Below are positions 1 through 7,551 of a stretch of 64,000 bases of DNA, one piece after another. The DNA lies in the NCBI RefSeq assembly GCF_004331285.1, contig NZ_SJOH01000009.1:1-64000 (forward strand). Direction: 5' to 3'. The translations under genes were made by a program, and so were the position numbers. The notes below the pieces were generated by a model. It made no database searches. It worked only from the letters and a program-made list of their open reading frames with translations, and was not told the DNA's origin. The DNA is from Acinetobacter sp. ANC 3781. GTDB lineage: Bacteria > Pseudomonadota > Gammaproteobacteria > Pseudomonadales > Moraxellaceae. Every line of letters begins with the position of its first letter. The first letter of the stretch is position 1.

Positions 1-271
1 AATAATACCAATATTCATCAGATAAGTGTTTCATCAAGCTGTCAAAAATTTATCAAAAATAATTCAAATTTAACTAAATAATTATTTTAAAATAATATGT
101 TACAATTACAAAACCCAAGCCTGAAGACAACTTTATTCAGACAAATTTTTTCTCCAATCCTATTTTACTTGTTAAAATAATTTAACAATTAATAGATGTT
201 AAAGTTTTATAAAATACTTGATATTTAAGAATAATAGAACACTTAATAAACAGTACTATAAGAGGTATAAA
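1..271. other. AT-rich upstream region
   Basis: No gene is visible here. The stretch is very AT-rich and leads into the diguanylate cyclase gene; an AGAGG Shine-Dalgarno sits at 261-265. The preceding gene must lie outside the window. Confidence 0.5.
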
Positions 272-1417
272 GTGAAATCTTTTACACCTGATTTTTTAAC
301 CGCTTTTAGTATGACTGCAATGTTTGCATTTACAGTAGCCTGGGTAATGTGGGCTTTAGGTAAAAAATACTGGCAGCAAGGCTTATCTTGGGCAATAGCA
401 AGCATACTTCTATATGGCCTTTCCTATACGGCCTATACATTGCAAATTCTTTTAGAACTGGCTCAATTTCACGTTATATCAACTCTTCTCATTAATGCGG
501 CTATAGCAACATTTACAATAGGCTTGTACCGTTTCAACCAAAATACAGAATGGAAAAGAGATCTAACTATTCTAATTTTACCGCTGGGAATTTCTATATT
601 TTTAGTTATTGTTTATCTTCCCGCATCTCTCATGCAATTTAACATCTTACAAAGTGGAATTACTATTCTACAGAATCTCTATATCCTTATTCTTTTATTG
701 CATATGCGTTCTAAAATACAAGGTAGCGGATGGGTATTAATAATTTGTGCGGTGATTATTCAACTAATAACTACGTCTTCATTAATCTTTACTCAAACCA
801 CCAATAACCTAGAACTACCCCTACAAGCCTCAACTTGGGATATTCTTGCAATATGGACTGTTTGCTTAATGCTTTTTTTCAAAATGATGGCCTTGTCTTC
901 TGGATTTTTGGTCATGCTTAGGGATCGGGACGTTGCATTGGAACAAGGAAAAGCACGTCTTGATCATTTAACTCAGCTACCCAACCGAGCTACGTTGGTT
1001 CGAGAGTTAGAAAAAATTGTGCAAAAATCTGCACAACAAGGTTCTATATTAAGTGTAATGGTAATTGATATTGATCATTTTAAAAAAATTAATGATGCAT
1101 ATGGTCATTTACAAGGTGATCAAGTTATTCAACATATAGCTAAAATATTAAAATTAAATTGTCGCTCCACTGATATAGCTGCGCGCTATGGGGGAGAAGA
1201 GTTTGTATTTATTTTACCTAATACCCCGTTGGCAAGTGCTGAAATTGTCGCAAACCGTATACGAAAAGCAGTAAATGAAACATCATTGATTTTATCTAAC
1301 AATAGTGAATTAAAAGTAACGATTAGCGTAGGGGTACATTCCAGTATTCCTAAAATAGATTCAAAGTGGGAGCCATTAGTTGATGCAGCAGATACTGCCA
1401 TGTATGTATATAGCTAA
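272..1417 (+). CDS. Membrane GGDEF diguanylate cyclase, C-terminus frameshifted
   Basis: The protein should make cyclic di-GMP from two GTP at the inner membrane. The GTG start at 272 is chosen because AGAGG lies at a good distance before it; the TTG at 218 has no such site. The first 225 or so residues are hydrophobic, with several membrane helices. The GGDEF domain follows, with the active-site form GGEEF at residues 307-311 and an inhibitory RxxD site (RSTD, residues 298-301) five residues before it. The reading frame stops just after ADTAMY. A tandem TGTA duplication at 1401-1408 shifts the frame. Removing one copy restores IAKKNGRNRV, the usual end of the domain, and a stop at 1464-1466. 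The catalytic core is intact, so partial activity is possible. The N-terminal sensor is not a family I can name. Confidence 0.85.
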   Translation: MKSFTPDFLTAFSMTAMFAFTVAWVMWALGKKYWQQGLSWAIASILLYGLSYTAYTLQILLELAQFHVISTLLINAAIATFTIGLYRFNQNTEWKRDLTILILPLGISIFLVIVYLPASLMQFNILQSGITILQNLYILILLLHMRSKIQGSGWVLIICAVIIQLITTSSLIFTQTTNNLELPLQASTWDILAIWTVCLMLFFKMMALSSGFLVMLRDRDVALEQGKARLDHLTQLPNRATLVRELEKIVQKSAQQGSILSVMVIDIDHFKKINDAYGHLQGDQVIQHIAKILKLNCRSTDIAARYGGEEFVFILPNTPLASAEIVANRIRKAVNETSLILSNNSELKVTISVGVHSSIPKIDSKWEPLVDAADTAMYVYS

Positions 1418-1466
1418 AAAAAATGGTCGTAATCGTGTGGCTTTATCTATCAACTCTACTGTTTGA

Positions 1467-2453
1467 AATACTAAATCCTACTACTTAATATCTCCTAGAG
1501 ATAAAAAGGATTTATTTTTCGCTGCAAATAATTGGAAATATTATAAAATTTTTAGAATAAGTTAGTATTGGATGTGGTAGTAAAAATGCTGATATATATT
1601 TAAAATTAGATTTATAAAAAAGGAAATATATTCTCGTGATTTAAAAAAACCCCTATACTGAAGATAGTATTAGGTTTCATATGCTTAAGTTCTCTCTCCT
1701 TCATACCCTCTCCGCCAACATCCCCTAATGATAACCACTATATCAAATACAAAGAAGCTATAATCTTCTCCTGGATTTGTAGCAATAATTGTACGAGTAA
1801 TAGTTCCAGATTTGACTCCCCATTTGACATCAGTAGTGACTTCGTTAAAAACAACCACACCAAATACCGAATCCAAAATGCATTTCTGCGGTAATTGCTA
1901 CATCTCTTGGTCCTTTAAATTAAATATCAGATAAATTACGAAGGTCAAAATTAATCATTTTCACTTACTTTAACTGCACCAATGGTCGATTCTGTAATTT
2001 TCAGTGTTTTACTACTTAGCACTATTGTAAGATTTTCTTTAGTTACTTGCTCCAATATGCCGTTGATTACTCGACCAATCTTCATATACATTACCGCATC
2101 TTTAGTATCCGACTCAGTTTACTTATAGGGATTTGTAATTAAAACGCTGAGATGTTACTAATCAGTGCAAAAACTTGATTATTAAAAATTTTTTCTAAAG
2201 TAGCTACCTTGAAGTGAAATTAAATCGTGTTTATTAAACATCCTGCTTGTACCTCTTTTTCTACTTTTAATTTTTACTGTAGTTTTCTGTGATGGCTTTA
2301 CTTCATCAATCGTGCCGCGCTGCAATAAGTCTTCAATTTGAAAATCTCTTAAATCTCTCTTTATTTAGATCTATCAATTCTCATGCTCCATAAAAAACTA
2401 CCTTTCGGGGGTAAGAGATAGCTATAAAAAACCCACAACGGTGAGTAAATAGA
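1467..2453 (-). pseudogene. Decayed coding fragments, phage-like
   Basis: There is no intact gene, but the minus strand holds several broken reading frames in series. One open stretch runs 2118-1951 (about 55 codons, ending VKVSEND). One runs from about 2360 to 2182 (containing QRGTIDEVKPSQKTTVKIK). One runs 1876-1685 and is the continuation of a frame opening with MINFDLRNLSDI that has picked up stops. Their tight head-to-tail order on one strand resembles a degraded phage structural gene block, but I cannot assign families. A hairpin with a T tract on the minus strand lies near 2390-2415. Confidence 0.3.
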
Positions 2454-2750
2454 TTAATTAATCTTGATAGGTATCAGTTTAAGCTTCCAATCATCCTCAA
2501 ATCTTTTATTTAGAAAGCTTGCAATTTGATTTTCTCGGTTCTTAAACTCAGAACATGTCAAAACTATTGCATTCCTGCCACTCGATAATCCATATCTTGT
2601 AAAACCCTCCAGGGCTCTTCTCATTGAAGTATTATTTGATAACAGAAGTTTGGCTTTTCCTTCTTTTATTAATCTTTTTCGGCCTCTTACTTTAGGGCAC
2701 TTATTAGCAGGTATCTCTACCTCAATTGCAAAGCAATCCATTTTAATCAT
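2454..2750 (-). CDS. Hypothetical 98-aa protein
   Basis: The protein is short and basic and starts MIKMDCFAIEVEI. It has a charged central segment (RGRKRLIKEGKAK) and no membrane segment or signal peptide. I do not recognise the family. It lies on the same strand as the surrounding decayed phage-like fragments and is probably an accessory cargo gene. No strong Shine-Dalgarno is visible before the ATG, and there are no close partners. Confidence 0.5.
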   Translation of the reverse strand: MIKMDCFAIEVEIPANKCPKVRGRKRLIKEGKAKLLLSNNTSMRRALEGFTRYGLSSGRNAIVLTCSEFKNRENQIASFLNKRFEDDWKLKLIPIKIN

Positions 2751-3093
2751 AACTATCTCATTAAATCGAATGAACTTTATAGCTTGCTTCTTTACCTATT
2801 CCAATGATTTAATATTCCCTTAGTTGTATAGAATATGTAGCGTAAACAGGATCTTGAACAATACTGATCACTTTAAAAAAATATTTAGATGAAAATCAAA
2901 GTACCAACATTTAGTGGATTAAAATTTCTTTTCATATTTGATTGTAAATATACTCAAGTACCTGTTCAAAATCTTGTTCAACTTCTAAGATTTTTTTTTG
3001 CTTGAGCTAATGGCTTGATCCTTGATTTGTTTTTGACAAGCTTCTGACCAGCCAAGGCTTTATAATGGTGAATATTCCTAAATTAAACCTATT
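2751..3093. other. Intergenic, nothing recognisable
   Basis: AT-rich spacer with stops in all frames. I see no gene, RNA or clear repeat. Confidence 0.4.
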
Positions 3094-3117
3094 AAAAAAA
3101 CCACCCGAAGGTGGTTT
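3094..3117 (-). terminator. Rho-independent terminator
   Basis: The stem CCACC/GGTGG with a CGAA loop is followed on the minus strand by seven T. It sits just after the stop of the minus-strand gene that ends at 3133. Confidence 0.75.
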
Positions 3118-3132
3118 TAACAATAATTTTAA

Positions 3133-3360
3133 TCAAATTGAATATATTTTTTTATTCTTGGGGTGAATAAAACAATTATCTAAAGATAGTCTTATAACTT
3201 GCCCATCAACAATAATTTGATTAGAGGGTCGATATATATCTCCACTAATAGTTGAATTGAAATTCCTTCCAGATTTGGGCTCATAAATCCTTGTTACAAC
3301 CACTTCATCACCTTCATTATTTAAGGCGGCAATTTCTTCAAGTCTATGTTTGTAATACAT
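3133..3360 (-). CDS. Hypothetical 75-aa protein
   Basis: The ATG at 3360 is preferred over the in-frame GTG six bases upstream because AGAGG lies five bases before the ATG and overlaps the GTG. The product is a soluble small protein with an acidic middle (NNEGDEVVVTRIYEP) and a beta-rich look. I do not recognise the family. It is followed by a good terminator, so it is a complete single-gene unit. It lies among phage-like remnants and is probably accessory. Confidence 0.55.
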   Translation of the reverse strand: MYYKHRLEEIAALNNEGDEVVVTRIYEPKSGRNFNSTISGDIYRPSNQIIVDGQVIRLSLDNCFIHPKNKKIYSI

Positions 3361-3642
3361 ACACACCTCTATTCTTCAATGATAAAAATAGTAAATCATA
3401 GCCAGATGTACATCTTGTTAAATAAATCACAATAAGAATTTAAATTCATTTTTTAGCTTGTACTGTGTTTCTCACAGAACTCCTAATAAGGAAAAGAAAG
3501 CCCCTGCCAAATTAGTGATCTGAATGGGGAGTTATGGGCTATGGTATATTTGGCGATTATTTAATTAATCTAAAAATGTAAGTTTTTGCTTAATTAAAAT
3601 TAAATAAACTTGATATATTGTTAACACTATTAATACTTAATT

Positions 3643-3837
3643 GTGACAAAAACTATGAGATATAAGATTTATTATGTGATTTTTATTTTTTTCTTAGCTA
3701 TAAGTACTTTAAACATTGCGGTAGCAATATATTTAAAAGACATGTTTTTTTTCACAGTTGCAGTATTATTTATCATGGCAGCGTTCTTATTTTTATTAGA
3801 AATGAAAAAAATTAACAAAAATCCTTTTCTTGATTAA
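3643..3837 (+). CDS. Small two-helix membrane protein, hypothetical
   Basis: The 64-residue ORF has two hydrophobic helices (about residues 9-30 and 34-53) and a basic tail ending NKNPFLD. The start may be the GTG at 3643 or the ATG at 3655; neither has a clear Shine-Dalgarno. It is the only plus-strand ORF in this accessory stretch. No family is recognised. Confidence 0.4.
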   Translation: MTKTMRYKIYYVIFIFFLAISTLNIAVAIYLKDMFFFTVAVLFIMAAFLFLLEMKKINKNPFLD

Positions 3838-3894
3838 TCCTAAATATTTTTTGTTTTGTATAAATATAATTTTATAAGACTTATTTAAATTCTT

Positions 3895-3972
3895 TCAAAA
3901 AGCTCGACACACTTTGATTTCTTTACCATCAATCGTGTAATCAATTTCAGTTTCACCATGAAGGCAGATCAC
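3895..3972 (-). pseudogene. Mini-gene family copy B (degenerate)
   Basis: On the minus strand this reads CLHGETEIDYTIDGKEIKVC and then AF and a stop. It closely parallels the intact 31-residue gene at 4255-4350, which ends TEIDYTVDDKEIKVYQD. No ATG with a Shine-Dalgarno is present; a GTG at 3972 is the only possible start. As in copy A, a terminator-like hairpin lies directly upstream. Confidence 0.5.
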
Positions 3973-3976
3973 TACA

Positions 3977-4013
3977 AGAAAAGAAAAACCCCGACAAATT
4001 AATGACGGGGTTT
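3977..4013 (-). terminator. Terminator-like hairpin before mini-gene copy B
   Basis: A perfect AAACCCCG/CGGGGTTT stem lies at 3986-3993 and 4006-4013. On the minus strand it is followed by a T-rich run at 3977-3985. It lies about 14 bases upstream of mini-gene copy B, so it could be a terminator or an attenuator in that leader. Confidence 0.6.
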
Positions 4014-4062
4014 ACGTGTCGTAATACGTTCGACAAGGAGGATAATATAAATATATTTTAAT

Positions 4063-4097
4063 AAAAAAACCTATCTAACTCTCCCAAATTAAATAGG
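4063..4097 (-). terminator. Terminator, shared with the 49.3-kb repeat
   Basis: An imperfect stem (4070-4097) around the loop CTCCCA is followed on the minus strand by seven T. It closes the mini-gene copy A unit. A nearly identical hairpin with a perfect 11-bp stem occurs at 49321-49348. Confidence 0.7.
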
Positions 4098-4254
4098 CTT
4101 AATTTACGCTGAAACTTTAGATTTTTTGTAGTTACGTCTTTATTTTCATTAAATATAGAATTAAATTGTTTCAACATTATGAAAATAAAAAATATTATGA
4201 GTATTCAAATTAATCTTATATTTTCTTAAATGTTTATTACTTAACTTTTTTCGA

Positions 4255-4350
4255 CTAATCTTGGTACACTTTAATCTCTTTATCATCAACCGTGTAATCA
4301 ATTTCTGTTGCACCATCAAAACCAAATAAACACATTAGTAATTGAAGCAT
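4255..4350 (-). CDS. Mini-gene copy A, 31-aa hypothetical protein
   Basis: The ATG at 4350 is preceded by AAGGAG at ideal spacing, which fixes the start inside a longer open frame. The product is 31 residues, with a hydrophobic start MLQLLMCLFGF and a charged end TEIDYTVDDKEIKVYQD. The stop is a TAG at the place where copy C encodes a further CRDFLKEIK-like tail; past the stop the frame here still reads SKKVK before a second stop. This copy is therefore either shortened or naturally short. A terminator-like hairpin lies 21 bases upstream and the shared terminator about 160 bases downstream. The function is unknown. Related copies lie at 3895-3972 and near 49483-49560. Confidence 0.55.
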   Translation of the reverse strand: MLQLLMCLFGFDGATEIDYTVDDKEIKVYQD

Positions 4351-4370
4351 ATGTTTCTCCTTAATTTTAA

Positions 4371-4406
4371 GCAAAAAAAGGCCTGAGTCTTGGGGAAGGC
4401 ACAGGC
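4371..4406 (-). terminator. Terminator-like hairpin in the mini-gene leader
   Basis: GCCTG/CAGGC arms are followed on the minus strand by CTTTTTTT. The hairpin ends about 21 bases before the ATG of the 31-residue gene, leaving no room for a promoter between them. It is therefore either an attenuator or the end of an upstream transcript that must be read through. Confidence 0.55.
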
Positions 4407-4533
4407 TGAAACTAGGAATTGCTATTACTAGAGAATGCATACTATTTTACTAGGCTTATTTTGAAAGTCATTTGCAATAGGTTCCAACAATAGCCTGATT
4501 ATTTGACCAGGCTTTTGTTACTATCTAAACTTG

Positions 4534-4770
4534 TTAAACTGAACACTTTACTTCAAGCTGACAGTCATCTTGAGTAACTTTAATTTTAATATTGTTATAT
4601 GTACGCTTATTTGGATCCATTGCCGAGCCTACTACCTTTTCAAAGAATCTGCGATCCTTCATCAATTCAGCATAAACCTTATATCCTATTAATATTTTTT
4701 CAGGTTTTTTATTGTTTGCTGTTATTTCACTAAAAATAGTATTTAACTTATTAATATCATTTATGGGCAT
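4534..4770 (-). CDS. Hypothetical 78-aa protein
   Basis: This small soluble protein starts MPINDINKLNTIF and is rich in lysine, with a beta-like C-terminus (IKIKVTQDDCQLEVKCSV). No signal peptide, membrane helix or known motif is seen. The Shine-Dalgarno is weak. It is flanked by a hairpin at 4492-4513 and lies in the phage-like accessory stretch. The composition resembles small phage accessory proteins, but this is only an impression. Confidence 0.45.
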   Translation of the reverse strand: MPINDINKLNTIFSEITANNKKPEKILIGYKVYAELMKDRRFFEKVVGSAMDPNKRTYNNIKIKVTQDDCQLEVKCSV

Positions 4771-6001
4771 AAAAAAGAGTTCATATAAATAAATGATCTA
4801 TTATCCTTTATTTATATGAACAATCAATGTCAAAAAAGTCCAGCTTTTACCCTCAATATGGTTTTTCAATTAATGGTAGAGGATATCGATTTGAGTTACC
4901 ACCTAAGTGAAGTTGCACAGCGCTCTCAGCAAATTAGAATGTTTGACCAAAGAAGGTAGAATCAATAAAAATAAGATACTCCCCACCCTATTGGATATTC
5001 AAAATGTATTGGTGATTGCGCCCGAAAACAATTAGGTTTAGATGACTTTAAAAAAAATGCAAATACTTTAGATAAAGCCAGTATCTGTTATTTCATGTAT
5101 CACACAGCCACGTTTTAGGGAAATACAGTGCAGTGAGTATTGCTGAAGATTTAGCAAATGAAGGCAATGGGCTAAAGAATTTAATCTACCACCTGATCTC
5201 ATTGATTATTCATGGTGGAAGTGCGACGAATGACTATGATCTAGCTACCCTACTATACAAACATTCAGTTCCGATCTTGGTGAGTTTTGGCACCAAAAAA
5301 ACTAACCCATTTTAATTTGGCAGCTCAAGTAAGTTGATTAGTGGGATTCATAATTTGATCGTTGAAGGCATTTAGTAGGAAGTACAAAATTGCTTATAGA
5401 GGTTATAGCTCTTATCTCAACCAGATCGCGCTGTAGCAAAACCAGAATGAATAATACATGCGAGTGATTAAAATTTGCTCATAGCAAAATCCATGAAGAA
5501 AACAAATTAATATTAAACCAAATTGAATTAAAGTGCTTTACCTTTTTCTTTTAGTTTGGAGAGATCTGTGCCTAAGCCGGCTAATGTAAAAAACATGAAT
5601 CTGAAAATAGATTTAATTCATACCTAAAAGTCGCATTAATATTAGAATATATATAAAACAAAGGTTATTAAGACTAAAACTAAACCGCGATTACAGAGGT
5701 TTAGGTAGATTATAGTTTTAAAGAAGTTAATTTTACTGATTAAATGACGCCCGATATATAAGAAAATAACTGCAATTACCAATATATTAAAGGAGTTATT
5801 TAAATTCATAGATTTCTACCCATCTTCGCTTCATTTTTATCCAGCTTTAAAGGAATATGGATAAAAGTTTAGCTAGAAAAATGTAAGAAACACATGATGA
5901 ATTTTATGTATGGGTATAACATTAACATCACTTAGTTTACAGGGCTCAAATCATTTTTTAAGATCTGAGCATTCGTTTAAAATTATTTACTCAATGAAAG
6001 A
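4771..6001 (+). pseudogene. Decayed gene fragments, plus strand
   Basis: This stretch holds no intact gene. Open plus-strand fragments include MSKKSSFYPQYGFSINGRGY near 4829 and a frame near 5000-5118 with QLGLDDFKKNANTLDKASIC. A frame near 5175-5240 reads KEFNLPPDLIDYSWWKCDE. They are separated by stops and frame changes, as expected of one or more degraded genes. The ORF 5133-5315 is a by-product of these fragments. I cannot name the families. From about 5330 to 6000 I see only AT-rich sequence. Confidence 0.35.
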
Positions 6002-6223
6002 TTAGTTGGTTTGGATGTCATACACCCAGTTTCTGGCTCGTTGATCTGTCGTGGTTTCACACACATAATAGTCATGACCCCAAGAATCTGGATGGAAAAT
6101 TTCACGTTTGTGATAAGTCACATTTTTAGACTTTTCGACACAGACAAAGCTGTCGCCTTGGTCTTTGACTTGGGTTCCGTTGAGGAATCCGCCAATACAG
6201 AGGAATCGGGATTGTTTAGCCAT
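6002..6223 (-). CDS. Hypothetical 73-aa phage-type protein
   Basis: The likely start is MAKQSRFLCIGG at 6223, with a weak GGA-rich site before it; a GTG nine bases upstream is the alternative. The protein contains FLCIGG followed by a short insertion and VCVEKSKNVTYHKREIFHPD. This resembles small proteins of Acinetobacter prophages that I recognise only by style. No membrane segment is seen. The plus-strand ORF across the same DNA is a shadow. It stands alone, with decayed DNA on both sides. Confidence 0.5.
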   Translation of the reverse strand: MAKQSRFLCIGGFLNGTQVKDQGDSFVCVEKSKNVTYHKREIFHPDSWGHDYYVCETTTDQRARNWVYDIQTN

Positions 6224-6751
6224 TTTTTCCACATCAACTTTTTAAATCATTTAACAATGCGTGGATTAAACGATGAATTACTGAAACTGTAAAGCATGGA
6301 AAATGATGATCTTTAAACTTATTAAAGCACATAATAAATATTTGTCATAACCGTGTGACCTTTACTTTATGCACTTTAAAGTATATGAATAAAAATTTTT
6401 AGAGGGTTAAACCATCATGAATATTAAGCTTGATTTATAGATCTTTTGCCAAATAATGGCTTCAAAACCTAAATTAATAATTCTGCCAGTTGTTTAGCAA
6501 TACGTTTTTTAATAGTATCGCTTCCATACAGACATAGTTTTTTTTGCTTTTTAGCATTCTAGATGCCCCATTCACGCGGAATATATTAGTATTTAGGGGC
6601 AAAGTTCTGATGATTCTTATTTAAGGATTCCCTAATATTCAACAAGTGTATATGAGCTATCAATCAGACAAGTGATTTTTAGCCTGATTAATTAGAATTT
6701 TGAGTATTCGGATTATTTGCTTGTGAAGTACAAAAAAATATCAATTTTTAT
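6224..6751. other. Decayed accessory spacer
   Basis: There is no intact gene. On the minus strand a fragment reads CLYGSDTIKKRIAKQLAELL before a stop near 6470, with further broken codons upstream of it. It is probably the tail of a lost mobile gene. The rest is AT-rich with no clear signals. Confidence 0.3.
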
Positions 6752-7477
6752 TTATATGCATGGAAGCAATTCAATTAATTTTTTTCTTGCAGAAATAGCA
6801 AGATTTTTTCCTCTGATAGTAGAAGGATGTTGAATTTTGTAACATACATATTTCTCATCATAAATAAATCTATATAGTTGATTTTTATTTATATTTTCAC
6901 TAATCCAATTTTGTCCTTGTGAATAAAGCTTTGGATCAAACATTTCTCTACGATAAATTGTATTTTGACTACCGTTTGCAAAAACAATGATTTCTGGTTC
7001 AAAATAATTAAGTTGAGCATTTAATAATTTGAATGAAATAGCTTTAATTTGATCAAAGTATTTTGTTTTTATTGGGCTTTTTTCATTCCAAGCAAAACAA
7101 AATAAATTACTGTAGATCAAGCCATTGCAACCACACTTATCAGCAACTGCTCTTGTAAAATCATGGAAAGTAATTTTCCGAGTTCTGGGTTCATGCATCA
7201 TTTTCTGAAAAAAATATTTATTTTTTTCAATTGAGCTTAGCAGATAATGCTCTAAACTATATTGTTGAGTTAACTTTATATTCCATCCTCTTGTTTCTGC
7301 ACCAATAATCATAATTTTATTTTTTGCTATCCAATAATTATCAGGTTCACTTGCCAAAAACAAGCCAGACAAACCCTCATCTTTCTTATTATTTTTATGA
7401 GCTGTGTTAAAAAAAGATTCATCTAGTTCAGATAAAATATTTAAATACTCCTGCTTTAAAATATCAAAATTTTTCAT
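6752..7477 (-). CDS. Orphan protein with UDG-superfamily-like motifs
   Basis: The ATG at 7477 is preferred to the upstream TTG; a GAG-rich site precedes it. The 241-residue protein shows motifs in the order of the uracil-DNA glycosylase fold. These are KIMIIGAETRGW near residue 55, EIIVFANGSQN in the second half, and a C-terminal KIQHPSTIRGKNLA with the HPS typical of motif 2. Whether it removes uracil, or is a fold relative of other function, cannot be told from sequence. No signal peptide or membrane helix is present. It lies just downstream of the acnB terminator at the edge of the accessory region, is AT-rich, and has no partner gene. It may be a horizontally acquired repair or defence gene. 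Confidence 0.6.
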   Translation of the reverse strand: MKNFDILKQEYLNILSELDESFFNTAHKNNKKDEGLSGLFLASEPDNYWIAKNKIMIIGAETRGWNIKLTQQYSLEHYLLSSIEKNKYFFQKMMHEPRTRKITFHDFTRAVADKCGCNGLIYSNLFCFAWNEKSPIKTKYFDQIKAISFKLLNAQLNYFEPEIIVFANGSQNTIYRREMFDPKLYSQGQNWISENINKNQLYRFIYDEKYVCYKIQHPSTIRGKNLAISARKKLIELLPCI

Positions 7478-7489
7478 TCTAATTCTCAA

Positions 7490-7517
7490 AAAAATAAGGG
7501 CTGATTAATCAACCCCT
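7490..7517 (-). terminator. acnB terminator
   Basis: A near-perfect inverted repeat (GGGCTGATT/AATCAACCC, one mismatch) is followed on the minus strand by TTATTTTTTT. It lies 35 bases after the acnB stop. Confidence 0.7.
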
Positions 7518-7551
7518 ATCTTATAATAATTATTACTTAATTAACAATGAA

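Noticed and set aside
1685..1876. 63-residue minus-strand ORF as an intact gene
   Set aside because: It continues a longer frame broken by stops just upstream, so it is a decayed fragment and not a real start.
6011..6292. Plus-strand ORF of 93 residues
   Set aside because: It is opposite to the better minus-strand gene 6002-6223, has no Shine-Dalgarno and shows shadow-type composition.
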